From Scedosporium boydii (taxonomy: Eukaryota > Ascomycota > Sordariomycetes > Microascales > Microascaceae), in the NCBI GenBank assembly GCA_002221725.1, contig NJFT01000049.1, forward strand, positions 62,001 to 126,000: a stretch of DNA of 64,000 nt, given 5' to 3'. The notes below the pieces were generated by a model. It was not told where the DNA came from. It ran no database searches and saw nothing but the letters and a program-made list of their open reading frames with translations. The position numbers and the translations under genes were made by a program. Shown here piece after piece: positions 21,215 to 32,717 of this stretch (position 1 is its first letter; every line of letters begins with the position of its first letter).

Positions 21215-23088
21215 GTAATAGAAAAGGGAGGGTGCTTCCACCACTAGCAATGGCTCGTGGTGGCTTGCTAGTCGCCCTTGACTGTTGCCTAGCTGTACTA
21301 CTAGTTCCTCAATATGAATTTTCTCTTGGTTTGAAGCACCCCAATGGGGTCGTATATATTTGCCTGTGCGGCCCTGTGCGCCTTGTACTTCCATATTAAA
21401 GTTTCTAAATTTTACAGCACTGTCGCTCGGGCGGTGGGAGAACATTCCGTCCACTTCATCTCATGATAAGGCCCAGCCTGTTGAGATGCTCCGTTTGAGG
21501 GGTTAATGTAGGTCAAGCCTGGAAGGCTTGGGAAACCTCTAGTCTCAAAGAGACTATGCCAGTCTCCCATCACTTTTATATCGGATGGGAAACGACAGGG
21601 AGCTTGGCCAAGTCAGTGGGGAACCGACTTGGAGAGTTCGCAAGTATGCAGTTCACCCCCCTTCTTACACACAATAGGAACTGCAGCCAGCATAGAGGAC
21701 TTTTGGGCGAAGACAGAAGGTGCCGAGGAGAGTAAGGAAAAAGAAAGAAAAAAAAATATGCTATACCGAATTTATAGAAGGGATCGAGACTCCAAAGATT
21801 GGATGCGTCGAAATACAAACTTGATCCAAGGCGATTGGTCTCATCAGTCCATTGCAGATCCCCGCTACAACACTTCCGCGATACTGTTTCTACCTCTAAT
21901 GGCACTGGCGCGTTCGCATCAGACAAGGCTTGTCTTTTCATGAAGAAAATGAGGCCACTACATAACCAACAAATAGAGAGTAAATAGCATCATTAATGAC
22001 TAAGCCGTGACCGGTTCATGAGGAAATGATTTGAACATCGAGCTCGAGAGGTGTAAATCCGAATCATGAATAAACACCGATTACACCCTCCCGGCCGTCT
22101 AGGTCCTGTTCGAACTCCAGAGCCCACGAATTCTTTGACCCCTTTGCCGACATGATTAAATGAGAATCGGTTCGAACTACCCACTCCAGAGTCTACCCCT
22201 CTAGCCATATATGAATGATATCGATGACCGCATGATGCGAGTGGCTTGTTTCTGCGCCTTCGGCCATCATGTACCTCGCCTGGAATAGTTCGCGGATCTT
22301 CATCCTTCAACCCTACCAGTATTACTCTGCGGAGAATGTACATCGACCTCTTTCGATCTAGCACCTGTGAGTGCAGGTGGTCTACGGTATTGGTATGGGG
22401 CGCCATCTCATTACACTGCGGCTTCACTGAAGAACTTTGTGAATTAAGGCGACTTGGAAAGAGGGGCGGGCGGCAGAATTCGGGGGAATTCTTAGACTTC
22501 TGGATTGCCATGCATTCTCAATTTCTCAGTATCCCACCGATTGCCACGGATGACACTATTTCTATGGCCCAATTGGCCGATAATCCATGACATCACTCAC
22601 CCAACCCTGCCAGGCTGGCGGAGGGGCATGGCACCACCTCTTTTCCAGGCCTTGCCCAGTGATTTCACTGGTCGTGTTTGCTTCCAATGCAAAAAGTCAT
22701 GCAGCGCGCAGTCCAAAGATGCACCCAGTATGAATGGGCGGTCCAATGCCGCATACGAAGTAGATGTAAAAGGGCCAAACGCAGATCTGAGCTCCGCATG
22801 GGGTCGTATTCGCATCCGATGCGAAAACTCATGCAGCGCGCAATCTAAAGATGCAGTACGTGTAAAGCTGTGAATAGCTGCGCAGGGCCAGGCTGTGTAA
22901 AACCACGAAGTGTGTGCAGTCAAGTGCACCTATAGATTGCGGTCGTGTGAAAAAAAAACATTTATACCTGGGTATTCTCCTTGCGCGGATCACGCCCATG
23001 TTGGCTGTCCTGGTGCAAGCCCCTCTTTCTCCTGTTTTGTATGTCCCTCATTCCCATCACACAAGCTCGCTCTTCATAAAGCTGAAAG
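21215..23088. other. Intergenic region with a direct repeat
   Basis: No supported gene in 1.9 kb. Contains a 54-bp imperfect direct repeat (listed) and the promoter of the large NLR-like gene. Confidence 0.5.
22670..22855. repeat. 54-bp imperfect direct repeat, two copies
   Basis: Copies at 22670-22723 and 22802-22855 share the core TCATGCAGCGCGCA followed by a near-identical AAAGATGCA, with matching flanks (GGTCGT..TTGC/TCGC). They are 78 bp apart and 230-420 bp upstream of the NLR-like start codon, so they may be promoter elements or a duplicated relic. Confidence 0.6.
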
Positions 23089-26000
23089 ATGGCCGCCCCC
23101 CCAGGGTTCAGTCTCTTAGCTGAGGATGCTTTGTCGACTGACCGAGGGGTAGACATCATCGCCGTCCACGGACTTGGAGGCAACGCTTGCTGGAAACCAC
23201 GCACTGCCGACTCCTCAAACGAAAACGGAAGCAAGTCCGAATATTGGCTACGCGACTGGCTACCTGTAGACGTCCCTTCGGTGAGAACTTTCACTTACAC
23301 CTACGACTCATCCTTGCTCCTCGACGGCTCGGGCATTACTGAGGCCGCGGACACCCTGCTGAAAGGGCTTCAAAAACTAAGGCTGGCGGAGGGCAGCGTT
23401 AAGGTAGGTCTCTCCTTCGAAGACCGGCTTAGGCACAGACATCTTCCTTTGCTTCAACTCCTCAGGCGCCCAAACGGTCGTTTATGAAACGATTCTCTAC
23501 ATTTGCTAACCGCCGAAGTGTTTCAGAAACTACGACGGCTACTATTTATCTGCCACAGCCTTGGTGGGTTGGTTGTCAAATGCGCTCTCAGCAGAGCATT
23601 CCAAGACAGAGGAGAGGAGCTGCTCGGCGACATCGTCACCGCAACACAGGGGATTATCTTCCTAGGGACGCCCCATTCAAACTCAAAATTCGAACTACGT
23701 ACCAGTATTTCTAGGATTGCCCTCGGTATTAACGAGCCGAACAACGTCAACATGGTTGCCATTCAATTAATGCAACAGATTGTCTCCCAGTTCATACTGT
23801 TACCTTTCCACAGTCTACCCTGGAAGATCGTGTCTTTCTATGAAGAGTTGCCGTTACCAGGCTTCGACTTCAGGGTGAGTCCATCTGCCCAGGGTTCTTT
23901 GGTTGGCGAGCGAACACAAACGACTCACGCTTGCCATCTCGATCAGGCTGTTGACAGCAACCAGGAGGAATTGTGGACCTTCCCGCAAATTTCGTTACAC
24001 AGCCATCATCATGTAAGAAGTTCGGCCGTCCGGTGGTATTTCATCTCTATCCAACTAACACTGTTCAGGATTTGTGCCGTTTCACCTCACGCGATGACCT
24101 GTCTTACATAAAACTTCTCGAGTCGTTGCGAAATATCACTCTAGCACCCAGTGGTACAGACCAGCTCACGGTGCATCCGACTCTTTCAGCAGCGGAGCAT
24201 GGTAAGTCCCTCCTCCCCCAAAATACGGCACGACTATTAGCTCATTGTTGTTTTAGAGGTGCTCAACAGTCTCGAATTCGAAGATGCATTCCCCAACACC
24301 CGAGATGCCGCTCAGGGCACATGTGATTGGATCCTCGAACATAAGGCCTACAGGTCCTGGAAAGAGCAGAGTTCTGGGCTGCTGTGGCTCCACGGAAAGC
24401 CAGGAACCGGGAAAAGTACCTTAATGAAGCACATTATCAAGCATGACTTGTCGGGACACATTATCAAGCATGACTTGTCGGGAGGCACTACGAGCTCTAC
24501 ATTGGGAGCTTATTTCTTCTTCTCCCACAGCACCGCAAATGGCTCCGTGACGAACCTTCTGAGGTCCCTCTTGTATCAAATCCTAAAGTCGACTCCATCC
24601 TCTCTAGCGTTCGAAATATTTGCCTCATTTGCTGAGAAGAGGGAGATCCTCGGTTCGGACTGGCCATGGGATGATGATGAGCTAACAGAGAGCTTCCTAC
24701 GCATGATCGATAAATCAGCAGCCCTGGGTGATTATTCCTTCTGCTTCGTGATTGACGCCTTGGACGAATGTGATGACCCAGACAGGGTTATTTCTTTAAT
24801 CCAGCGCCTCAGCATTACCTCCAATGCTCGCCGGCGCATTCGGACGTTCCTCTCTTCCCGGCATCGTCCCCCCTTAACCGCGGCGTCGGAAATACGCATG
24901 GAGGACAACAATTCCTTCGATATACTGAGGTATATTGATAACAAATTCCTGCTCTGGCAGAGCCTCTGTCCTTCAGCCTTTTCCTCTCAACAGCCAACCC
25001 AAACAATTGTGGAAAAGGCTGGAGGTTCGTTTCTTTGGGCGAACTTAGCGGTGTCGATTCTGCTTCGCGAATCCGCCCTAGAGCCCTTTGAGATAGCACA
25101 ACGTTTGGCGCTGCTGCCGACGGACCTTGATGCGGTATATGAGACTATTCTGGGACGGGTTCGGAACTCACGCGACGATCGACTCAGGGGAGCCGCCCTC
25201 GATGCTCTCACTTTGGTGTTGTGCGCCCAGCGACCGCTTTCGATTCTCGAGCTACGGGAGGCACTGGCAGTGACCAGCAAATCAGAGATCACGCAGAGGA
25301 CACAGAAGGGAGTCATGCCATGGGATATCGCTGCCCAGCTCCCTGTTTTATGTGGTGGTCTCATTGAAGTCTTGCCGGAGATCCCGACGCCTGAAAACAG
25401 CGGGAGCGGTATCCTTGGACCGACAGTAACCCTCATCCACATAAGCGTCAGAGAGTTCCTACTGGGGGAAGCCTCGTCTGCCTTGGTGATACACTGGGAC
25501 GAAGGTGGAAAAGCTGATTTGCACTTCCATGCTGCCTTGATATGCCTCAGTTATGTCAATGAAACATTTGAGCATGAAAGCTTTGCGTTCTCGCAACTTT
25601 CAACCGCCAACAAGGAAATTGCTTCATCTCACTTCCTGGAATACGCCGTGTTATACGGTATGCAACATCTTGGCCAAGCCGGCCGAATGGGCGTGAAGCC
25701 CAGGGCAGACAAGGCGTGGCAGTCGCCTCTATTCCAAGACGGGTTTATCGATCGATGGGCCTATCTTCATAATCAACTCTTTGCCGACCAGAACCTGTTC
25801 AAGCCGCGGAAGACTAATGCAGTACATGTCATGTCCTATTTTGGCTTACCATGGCTTGGTACAGGCCTCTGGGGTGAGAACCTTGAAAATATCAACGAAG
25901 AGGATCATTGCGGCCAGACCCCCTTGTCTTTTGCGGCAGCGATGGGACATATCGATCTCTGCAAAGCCTTGGTTAAGCTCGGCGCAGATGTGAATCATCG

Positions 26001-28138
26001 AGATCAGATATATGGCCAGACGCCATTGAATTGGGCTGCGTTTCATGGACATGACGATGTCGTCGAATTCCTGCTTCAAGCTGGCTCTGACTGCAATGAT
26101 CACAAAAGCGGTGTTTCTGCCCTGTGGATAGCCGCTCGCGGTGCCCATCGGAAAGTCGTCCGGCTTCTCTTAGACGCGGGTGCAAAGGCCCAGACTTCCG
26201 ACGAGCGCACTGGCGAGAGCGCCTTGTCTCAAGCCGCCGCACTCGGCCACATTCCCATTGTCTCCCTGCTTCTTAAACGGGGCGCCGAAATAGAGAGCCG
26301 AGACAAACACGGATGGACGCCAATCCATCACGCCGTCAGCCGGGGCCGACGGAAGACACTGGAATTCCTGCTTGGGACCGCGAGACAAGACCAGCTCCAG
26401 GCATTGAGGGTTGGCCCCGTTAAGACTCAGCCTTCTTGGGTTGACACGGTTCTCAGAGCCATTCTTCTTAGTCTATGTTTCCGCAAGTGCAACCAGTCCG
26501 AAACACCTTCGACTGGCAATACCACCAAAGGTCCCGAGACGTCGAGCGGGCCAAGCCAGAGTCGAAACCATATGACTTCGAACCGCAAACGAGGGAGACA
26601 CAAGCCGGACCAAGAGTCTGATGAAGATGATTACGGGGAAGACCAAGGCGCCTCCAATAAACGCTCTCGTCCCACAAATCCAGACGGGCGTCGTTTTGCA
26701 TGTCCATATCACCGGAGAAACGCAGTGAAATATCACACTGGGGCCTGTAACGGCAAGGGTTTGAGGATATTTATCGGCTAAGGTGAGTCTCCTTCGGAAC
26801 ACGTCGGTCATCGGTCGACTGGTGCCGGCGTGACTGCCCATCCTTCTCGGATGAAAGTTGATCCCAGGGTAATAGATCGCACTTGCAGAAAGAACACTCC
26901 CGAGTGGAGGACTTGCACCGGTGCCATATCTGTCAGGCGCGATTTCCCCATGACAAGATCAAGGACCATAAGCCTTGTGTAAAACGAGAGCGGGCGACCG
27001 ACTATGAGGAGGGCTTCGACGCTGTTCAGCTAAGGAAACTGAAGTCAAATGAGATGCGTCCGGGACAGACTTCCGCGGAGAAATGCTGGTACGCAATCTT
27101 CAAGGTGCTGTTCCCCGACTGGCCCGAGAACGAAGACATGCCCAGTCCATGTGAGTCTTCCAGGTTTTATAACCCCTATCAACACTAAACCTAGTTTCTA
27201 TTGCTTACTTCCGCATGTCAGACCAAGATGACCAAAATAAGGTCATATTACCTTATCGGTCCTGGATAGAATTCCGCCATGGATTAGCGGGATCGGACAC
27301 GATCAATGAGATCATGAACTCCATCGCTAACGGCCGCGGGGGACAAGGCGTTAGAGAGATTCTGGAGCGACGAACTGAGGAATTTTCAAGCCGACTTGGG
27401 CTCCCGCCCATAACTGGAAGGGAAGAGACCTACAATGCACTCGCTGCTGACTTGGATGTTATTCCTCAGCCCCTTTCTGCTCCATACTCACGCTCCCAAT
27501 CGACGGCCAACGCCCTTCCACCCTCGGCTCCTTTGCTGCCACCGTCCTTGTCCGCAAACTTAGGGGAAACTCATTTCCAGGCCTTGGTAAACACCCCCGT
27601 GGGGAATCATCAAGGCTACGGTCAATATTTGCCCGTCCCGGACCAATCCCCTTTCCAGAGGAATCTCATCCAAGACTACCATAGCTCATTCAATCCCCAT
27701 AGCACAGCCATGTCGAACTCGGGCCTAGACTCCAGCTCATTTGTTGAAATACCTACGACCGGGTCTCATATTTACATGGAAAATACGGATTCTTTGGAAT
27801 ATTGCCAGAGTGTGCGTGGGCAACGGGGAAGCATGAACAGCAGCAGCAGTGGTCGTGCACCATTATCGACATATGTGCGGGCAGGCGGCGACCCTAGTGG
27901 AACTCAACCGACAATGTCTCATATTACAAACAATCAGCGCCTGGCCTTGACCTACCCTGTACATGGAGGCCCCTTGCCTCAACCGTGGCTAACATCAATG
28001 GAACTTGGGCAGAATGTTATAGCCGAACCTGTACCCCATGGACGCAACGATAACCACAACAATGTTAGTGCCCAATCTCAGGCTAATGAGCACAATCATG
28101 GACCACAGCCGTGGCAATGGGGTGCCATGGGGTCTTAG
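23089..28138 (+). CDS. NLR-like fusion: alpha/beta hydrolase (SesB-like) - NACHT - ankyrin - C2H2-like finger; frameshifted
   Basis: Exons: 23089-23403, 23527-23874, 23947-24012, 24069-24201, 24257-26782, 26876-27150 and 27195-28138. The first exons encode a SesB-type hydrolase: VHGLGGN, nucleophile elbow CHSLGGLVVK, GIIFLGTPHS. NACHT follows, with Walker A GKPGTGKST (about 334) and Walker B FCFVIDALDEC. About five ankyrin repeats follow (about 837-1000), then a basic/acidic linker and a fungal finger (FACPYHRRNAVKYHTGAC .. RCHICQARFPHDKIKDH). The tail is Pro/Ser-rich. The as-read frame stops at 26781, inside the finger. The next segment continues the family pattern (FEDIYRLR) one frame over, so one base is missing near 26757 in a G run. 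The exon sum is 4607 nt, one short of a whole number of codons. As read, the product is 1128 aa and loses the finger. Confidence 0.8.
24430..24483 (+). repeat. 27-bp exact tandem duplication inside the NACHT domain
   Basis: Two identical 27-bp units (24430-24456 and 24457-24483) each encode HIIKHDLSG. They directly follow the Walker A helix (GKSTLMK). The frame is kept and nine residues are added in the loop after the P-loop helix. Confidence 0.95.
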
Positions 28139-28543
28139 ATCTTAGACTGAAGGTTAGACGACAGAATTAGATTGGACAACTTAGTTTCCTCTTTATATTA
28201 TATAGTAAATGTTACGAGCCTTTCCCCCTTCTCTAGGAGTCTCAACCCTAATTACCTTTATGCCACTTTCGAGTAGGGTACCATGCTCTTTTAAAGCCCC
28301 CTGCCCGAATTTACTTCAATTTATTTTTCTTCCTTTTTCTAGTCTATCTAGTGTTGGAATGTGACTGGCGCGGGAATGGGACTGAACTGAAGGTAACAAC
28401 GGATAAATCCAGTTGTTTTAACCGCCACCATCCGGGACTCATCGCCGAGCTACTCGTTCTCTTAATTGCCACGAAGAAAAAACGTCTGCTGCCCGCCCAC
28501 CCTAAAAACCACGAGCTCGACTTACTTTTATTACTCACTCTCT
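28139..28543. other. Intergenic region
   Basis: 3' flank of the NLR-like gene and 5' flank of the acetylesterase. CT-rich near the latter; nothing else seen. Confidence 0.5.
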
Positions 28544-29517
28544 ATGAAAACTACCAAACTTGCTAGAATGTTCTCGAGGTCTTTGTCCGCTCTCGTCTTC
28601 ACGGCCGCCGGCGCCAGCGCCACGGTGCACCTCTGCGGCGATAGTACGATGGCCCGCGGAAACGGTGTTATCGACGGGTGGGGCCAGTATCTGCAATATT
28701 CGCTAAATGAGCCCGTTGTCAACCACGCCATCGGCGGCCGTAGCGCTCGTTCGTTTACACGAGAGGGCCGGTTCGATGAGGTGCTGGCGCAGGTCGAGAG
28801 CGGGGATTTCGTAGTAATCGAGTTCGGTCATGTACGTTTGTTTAGCTGCTCAAGGTTCAACCGGGACAATGGTCCTCGCTTGCTCACTCGTTTGTTCTAG
28901 AACGACGGAGGATCGCTCAATAACGACAACGGAAGGTCCGCTTGCTTCGGAGATGGGGAGGAGACGTGTTCAACGGTATACAGGTAAGCTTGCCAAACAA
29001 ATTTTGGGCGGTGTTGTTGGCGGGTAGATAAAATTAACGGCTCTCTAGCGGTGTCGCGGAGACGGTCCACACGTTCCCGTGGTACCTTAAGCAGGCTTCT
29101 ACGAAGCTCCTTGAGAAGGGAGCCAAAGTCATTCTCTCAGAAACGACTCCCAACAACCCTTGGGAGTCGGGGTCCTTCGCCTGGGCGCCATCTCGCTTTT
29201 TCTATTACACGTGGCTCGCGGCTTCTCAGCTTGGGGGACCAGCCAAGGGGGTTCATTTCGTACCTCACGGCCAGTACACGGCGCAGGCGATGAAGAATGC
29301 AGGTTCTGCTGTTGTCAGCGCCGGGTTTCCACAAGACCATACCCACACGAGCCCGTCCATGGCGGACTTTGTCTCTCAAGCCTTCGTCTTGGGATTAGCC
29401 TGCGGAACAAGTGACCTCAAGGCTGCCTTGAAGAATTCGACGGCCGATTTGACCTCGGGCCTTCTCGGCCAGTGCGTCAGCGACTATAACTCGACTGTCG
29501 CTGAACTGTTGAGATAG
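28544..29517 (+). CDS. Rhamnogalacturonan acetylesterase (SGNH hydrolase, CE12-type)
   Basis: Exons 28544-28831, 28901-28983 and 29049-29517; about 279 aa. The introns (GTACGT..TAG, GTAAGC..TAG) restore IEFGH-NDGGS and STVYS-GVAETVH. A signal peptide ends near ASA before TVHLCGDSTMA. The SGNH blocks are complete: the nucleophile Ser in GDST, Gly in AIGGRSAR, Asn in FGHND, and the Asp/His pair in PQDHTHTSP near the C-terminus. The enzyme removes acetyl groups from the rhamnogalacturonan I backbone of pectin outside the cell, helping lyases and hydrolases. The start at 28544 gives MKTTKLARM; the methionine at 28568 (MFSRSLSALV) gives a cleaner signal peptide and is an alternative. Confidence 0.87.
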
Positions 29518-30482
29518 ACTCAGGCTCGGGGACAGAAATACTCAGTGGCTCTTAAATGTACATCTTCGAATAGGGTTCTAACAAAATTTCTATGCGTATT
29601 GGTCTACGGACTGTACTAAATGCTGTGTGCTGAAAGATATATTCGAGGTGATCCCCTAGAATAAATACGGTTAGAGCAGGCTTTGATGGCGTACTCGCAT
29701 TATATTCGGTGTCATGGGTCGCCCCAAGACGTGCATGGCTGTCACCGTCAGGTAAGAACTCTATATATACATCCCGCCCAATTTCCGGCAATCTAGACGC
29801 AAAAGCACGCACGTCACCTAGGGACAGGTCTTCCTTAATACTGTGTAATATCTCGGCAGGAGCAATGCGCAGAGTGAGTTCGGTGTTCAGTATCCCCGTA
29901 TTACTCTTTCACAGCCATGCCCGCCGCTTTCAACTGCGGTGGCATCCCATAGTAAGTGGCCCTTTTCTCATGGCCAGTTGCATAAGTATAATGCAGTCAT
30001 ACAATCTTACACGTCCCTCAGATGATAGCCCAGGGAGTGTCAAGAATACCATAACCTCTGGGAAACGACCTCACACCAAACCGCTTGCCAAATCGCCTTG
30101 CACCATAAGCCACTTCCCTGCGCGACTCCGGAGACCGCCCATATATCCTCACATGCGTTCCAGCCCCGTTAGCCCGAGTCTGATAAACAACGACATTGCA
30201 TCTTCCGCGATGAAAGAGTTATTGATAAAGCCACCAATACTCATGGTCAAACATCCCATGGGATCAGCCGTCGCTGAAACTACCCACGTTTCCCGACTGT
30301 CTGCTAAGTCGGGTCCGCCCCGTAGAACAGTGGTTTAACATGTACGTCGATTAGCCTCTCACCCCTGTTCTCCCTTTATTCCGACCTTTCCATCTAACCT
30401 TTCGATCAAACAGCCGAGAATAAACATCATAATACGTCTATACATGCTGGTGTTCTAGGATTTAGTAATATTGGATATGTGA
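29518..30482. other. Intergenic region with unresolved coding relic
   Basis: Only the minus-strand coding-like patches described separately; otherwise nothing supported. Confidence 0.4.
29552..30330 (-). pseudogene. Unidentified coding-like remnant
   Basis: On the minus strand a protein-like stretch reads TLRIAPAEILHSIKEDLSLG, then DVRAFASRLPEIGRDVYIEF. Further upstream in the same frame are GRFPEVMVFLTLPG and VRLYDCIILMQLAMRKG. In-frame stops interrupt it and no good splice sites remove them all. I do not recognise the family. It looks more like a decayed gene than noise because of its composition, but this is a judgement. Confidence 0.25.
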
Positions 30483-32298
30483 CTAAGTTGCCAAGCTCAG
30501 TTCCTTAACTGTCTCTATCATCTTCTCCAGCTCATCTGCCGCTTGTAACAACCCGCCCTGCAGATAATTGTCATCCAAGTCTCGAGGATTGCAACCAAGA
30601 GATCCCTGAAAACACCGCTCAGCTATTCTTCGATAGCCAACACCTATTGTAGACCTAGGCATTGGCACTTGTCGCGGGTTTCCAGGCTCGATTATTTCTG
30701 TCGTCCAGCAGTCAATTTGCAGCAAAGCCCGCCCAAGGCCACGAAGGATCGTTTCCTCAGGCCCCACTTTACCATGCGTTTCACGGTTATCTGAGCGAGA
30801 GTTCAAACTAGAGGGCCCGGATTCTCCGTTTTTTGCCAATCGATCATCTAGCCGAGACCCCAGTTGGACACTGAGGTGCAACGTTTTCAGTGAAGGCTGA
30901 AGCTCAAGCCCCTGCCGAAAAAAGCTGAGATCTTTAAGCGTCCAAGCTCTGGGAAGCCAAGGAGTCGATACGAGAGTAACGACAACCATAACAAGCGTTC
31001 TGGCAAGAGAAATCCTCTCCGTTTGGGTAATTTGGGTGTCCAGGGGCTGATCCAGGATATCGGCCAAAGTAACAAGATCGTCGGGGGTTACGGCGTCCTG
31101 TCTTGGACGCCCACATATGTCTCTCGAGAAAGGGAAAAATGTGTGTCTGTAGAGGTCATTCCCAGAGTTATCAAGATAGCCCGAGCATCCGCGCCCTGTC
31201 TTGCCGCAAATGGGGGTATAGCGACCGCTCAAATCGAAGCATAGATCTGAAGACGACCGTAGGTCGGTATTGATGCTCGCACTGACTCCAAGTAGAGACG
31301 GGTGGCATTTTGCGAGTGTATCTGAAGCCTTGATGTCTCTGCAATCAGCCCATCGGACTGTTTTCCTCCTCTTAGGTACCGAACTTGTCGATGTTGTATC
31401 AGAGTCTGGAGTTGGAAGGTGCGTAACGATTTCGGATAGGACGTCATATTCGATGACACTATCCTTCGGTGATGCTTCTTGATAAGGGTAGGAAATACAT
31501 ATCTTGGACTGGAGTTCCGATTTAAAAGCCTCGTCATGAACAAATATCTTCGCTGTGTGAGTGGGGTGCTTAAACTGGCCACAGCTCCATGTGCGCTGGA
31601 GACCGGTATAAAGGCTCAACAACACGTCCCGCGTTCTCTCAACGCTACGGGTACTCTGGAGATGGGGATTTGGCTGAGTGGGATTTCTCGTGCGCTCTCG
31701 ACCCTCTGAGCCGGCGTCGGAGGCTGATACGAATGTCCGCAGCCTGGCTAAGCCATTGTTGAGACTGCCAAGTTCAGTGAGAGCTTTTACAATCTCAGCC
31801 TCAGACGCAGCTGCCTTGGCTCCAAGGCGGGTTCGCGTGAGAGCATTAGACACATACGATGTGTTTATCTTTTTCTCAAGTGCCAATGGGCTAGCCTGTA
31901 AAACATACCTGCCGGCGTTCGGGGGCTAGTTCTCTAAACCCATCAATTTGCTTATCCAGGTCGCCTATGAGGAGACCAATGTCCTTGACAGTGTCAACCC
32001 AGTCCGCATATATTTCACCTAATTTGTTCTTCAGCGCATCGCCGAACTCGGGGTTTGACCATTGAGGGTGATCGTGGGCTTCCAACATAGCGGCGAGTGT
32101 CGCATTATCTGAAATAACAAGAGCGAGGATTGATCGGCATTCGTGTTTGAAGATACGACAGTGAAGCCGCAGAGTCCTGGACCACCTCTGGCTACATCGA
32201 TCTGCACTTCGGCATGTTCGAAATTTTGACCTCAGAGTGGAAAAGCCCTTCAAGGCCATTCCAACCAGGGGTATAACTCCAAGTGCTACTTCAGCCAT
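30483..32298 (-). CDS. DUF7580-type fungal protein
   Basis: Minus strand, exons 32298-31909 and 31814-30483; about 573 aa. The start is the ATG of MAEVALGVIPLVG. The N-terminus is a helical block of the kind that opens DUF7580 and HeLo-like proteins (VALGVIPLVGMALKGFS). The second exon has a low-complexity middle and a C-terminal region with TERISLARTLVMVVVTL, LRGLGRALLQIDCW and a final helix (LEKMIETVKELSLAT), all typical of DUF7580. The intron (GTATGT..AAG, 94 nt, CTAAT branch site) is phase-correct but tentative; without it there would be a frame change near 31905. Function is unknown; relatives are linked by annotation to fungal recognition or prion-type systems. Divergent from the zinc-module gene (419 bp apart). 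Confidence 0.7.
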
Positions 32299-32717
32299 GG
32301 TGAATAGTACCAACTATCAACCCAAAGATGTATGTCGATGTATAGAGGGCACTAAAATGGTTCGAGGTGAGTAGGGAAGGTCTTGAGCGGTGGCCGGGCT
32401 TCTTAAGGAATGTGCTTCTGGTGACGAGTCACACACCATCATGCCTCGCCTCCCCCCTTTTTCCACTTCCCCGCCTTCTCAATACTGTCTCAGAAGACTG
32501 TCGGTGAAATAAGAATTATTGGCATGATGGGGGTTGCACAGCCACCGCGCGGCGCTGTACAACGACACTGATTGGCCTTCAATGCTCAAACTTGCGCCCG
32601 CCCCCGCGCTGGATGAGTGAACAAAGGACATTAAATTGCTTTTTGTAGGAGCAACATATCTGAGCGACGGCTGGCTGGTGTAGAATCCGATTCTTGGACA
32701 TACATCCCCACAAAATA
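32299..32717. promoter_or_regulatory. Shared divergent promoter, DUF7580 gene and zinc-module gene
   Basis: 419 bp between the two start codons, with no other gene. Head-to-head spacing of this size could allow co-regulation. No specific operator recognised. Confidence 0.45.

Noticed and set aside
29709..30338. 209-codon open frame on the plus strand
   Set aside because: No family signature, and the opposite strand gives more protein-like sequence.
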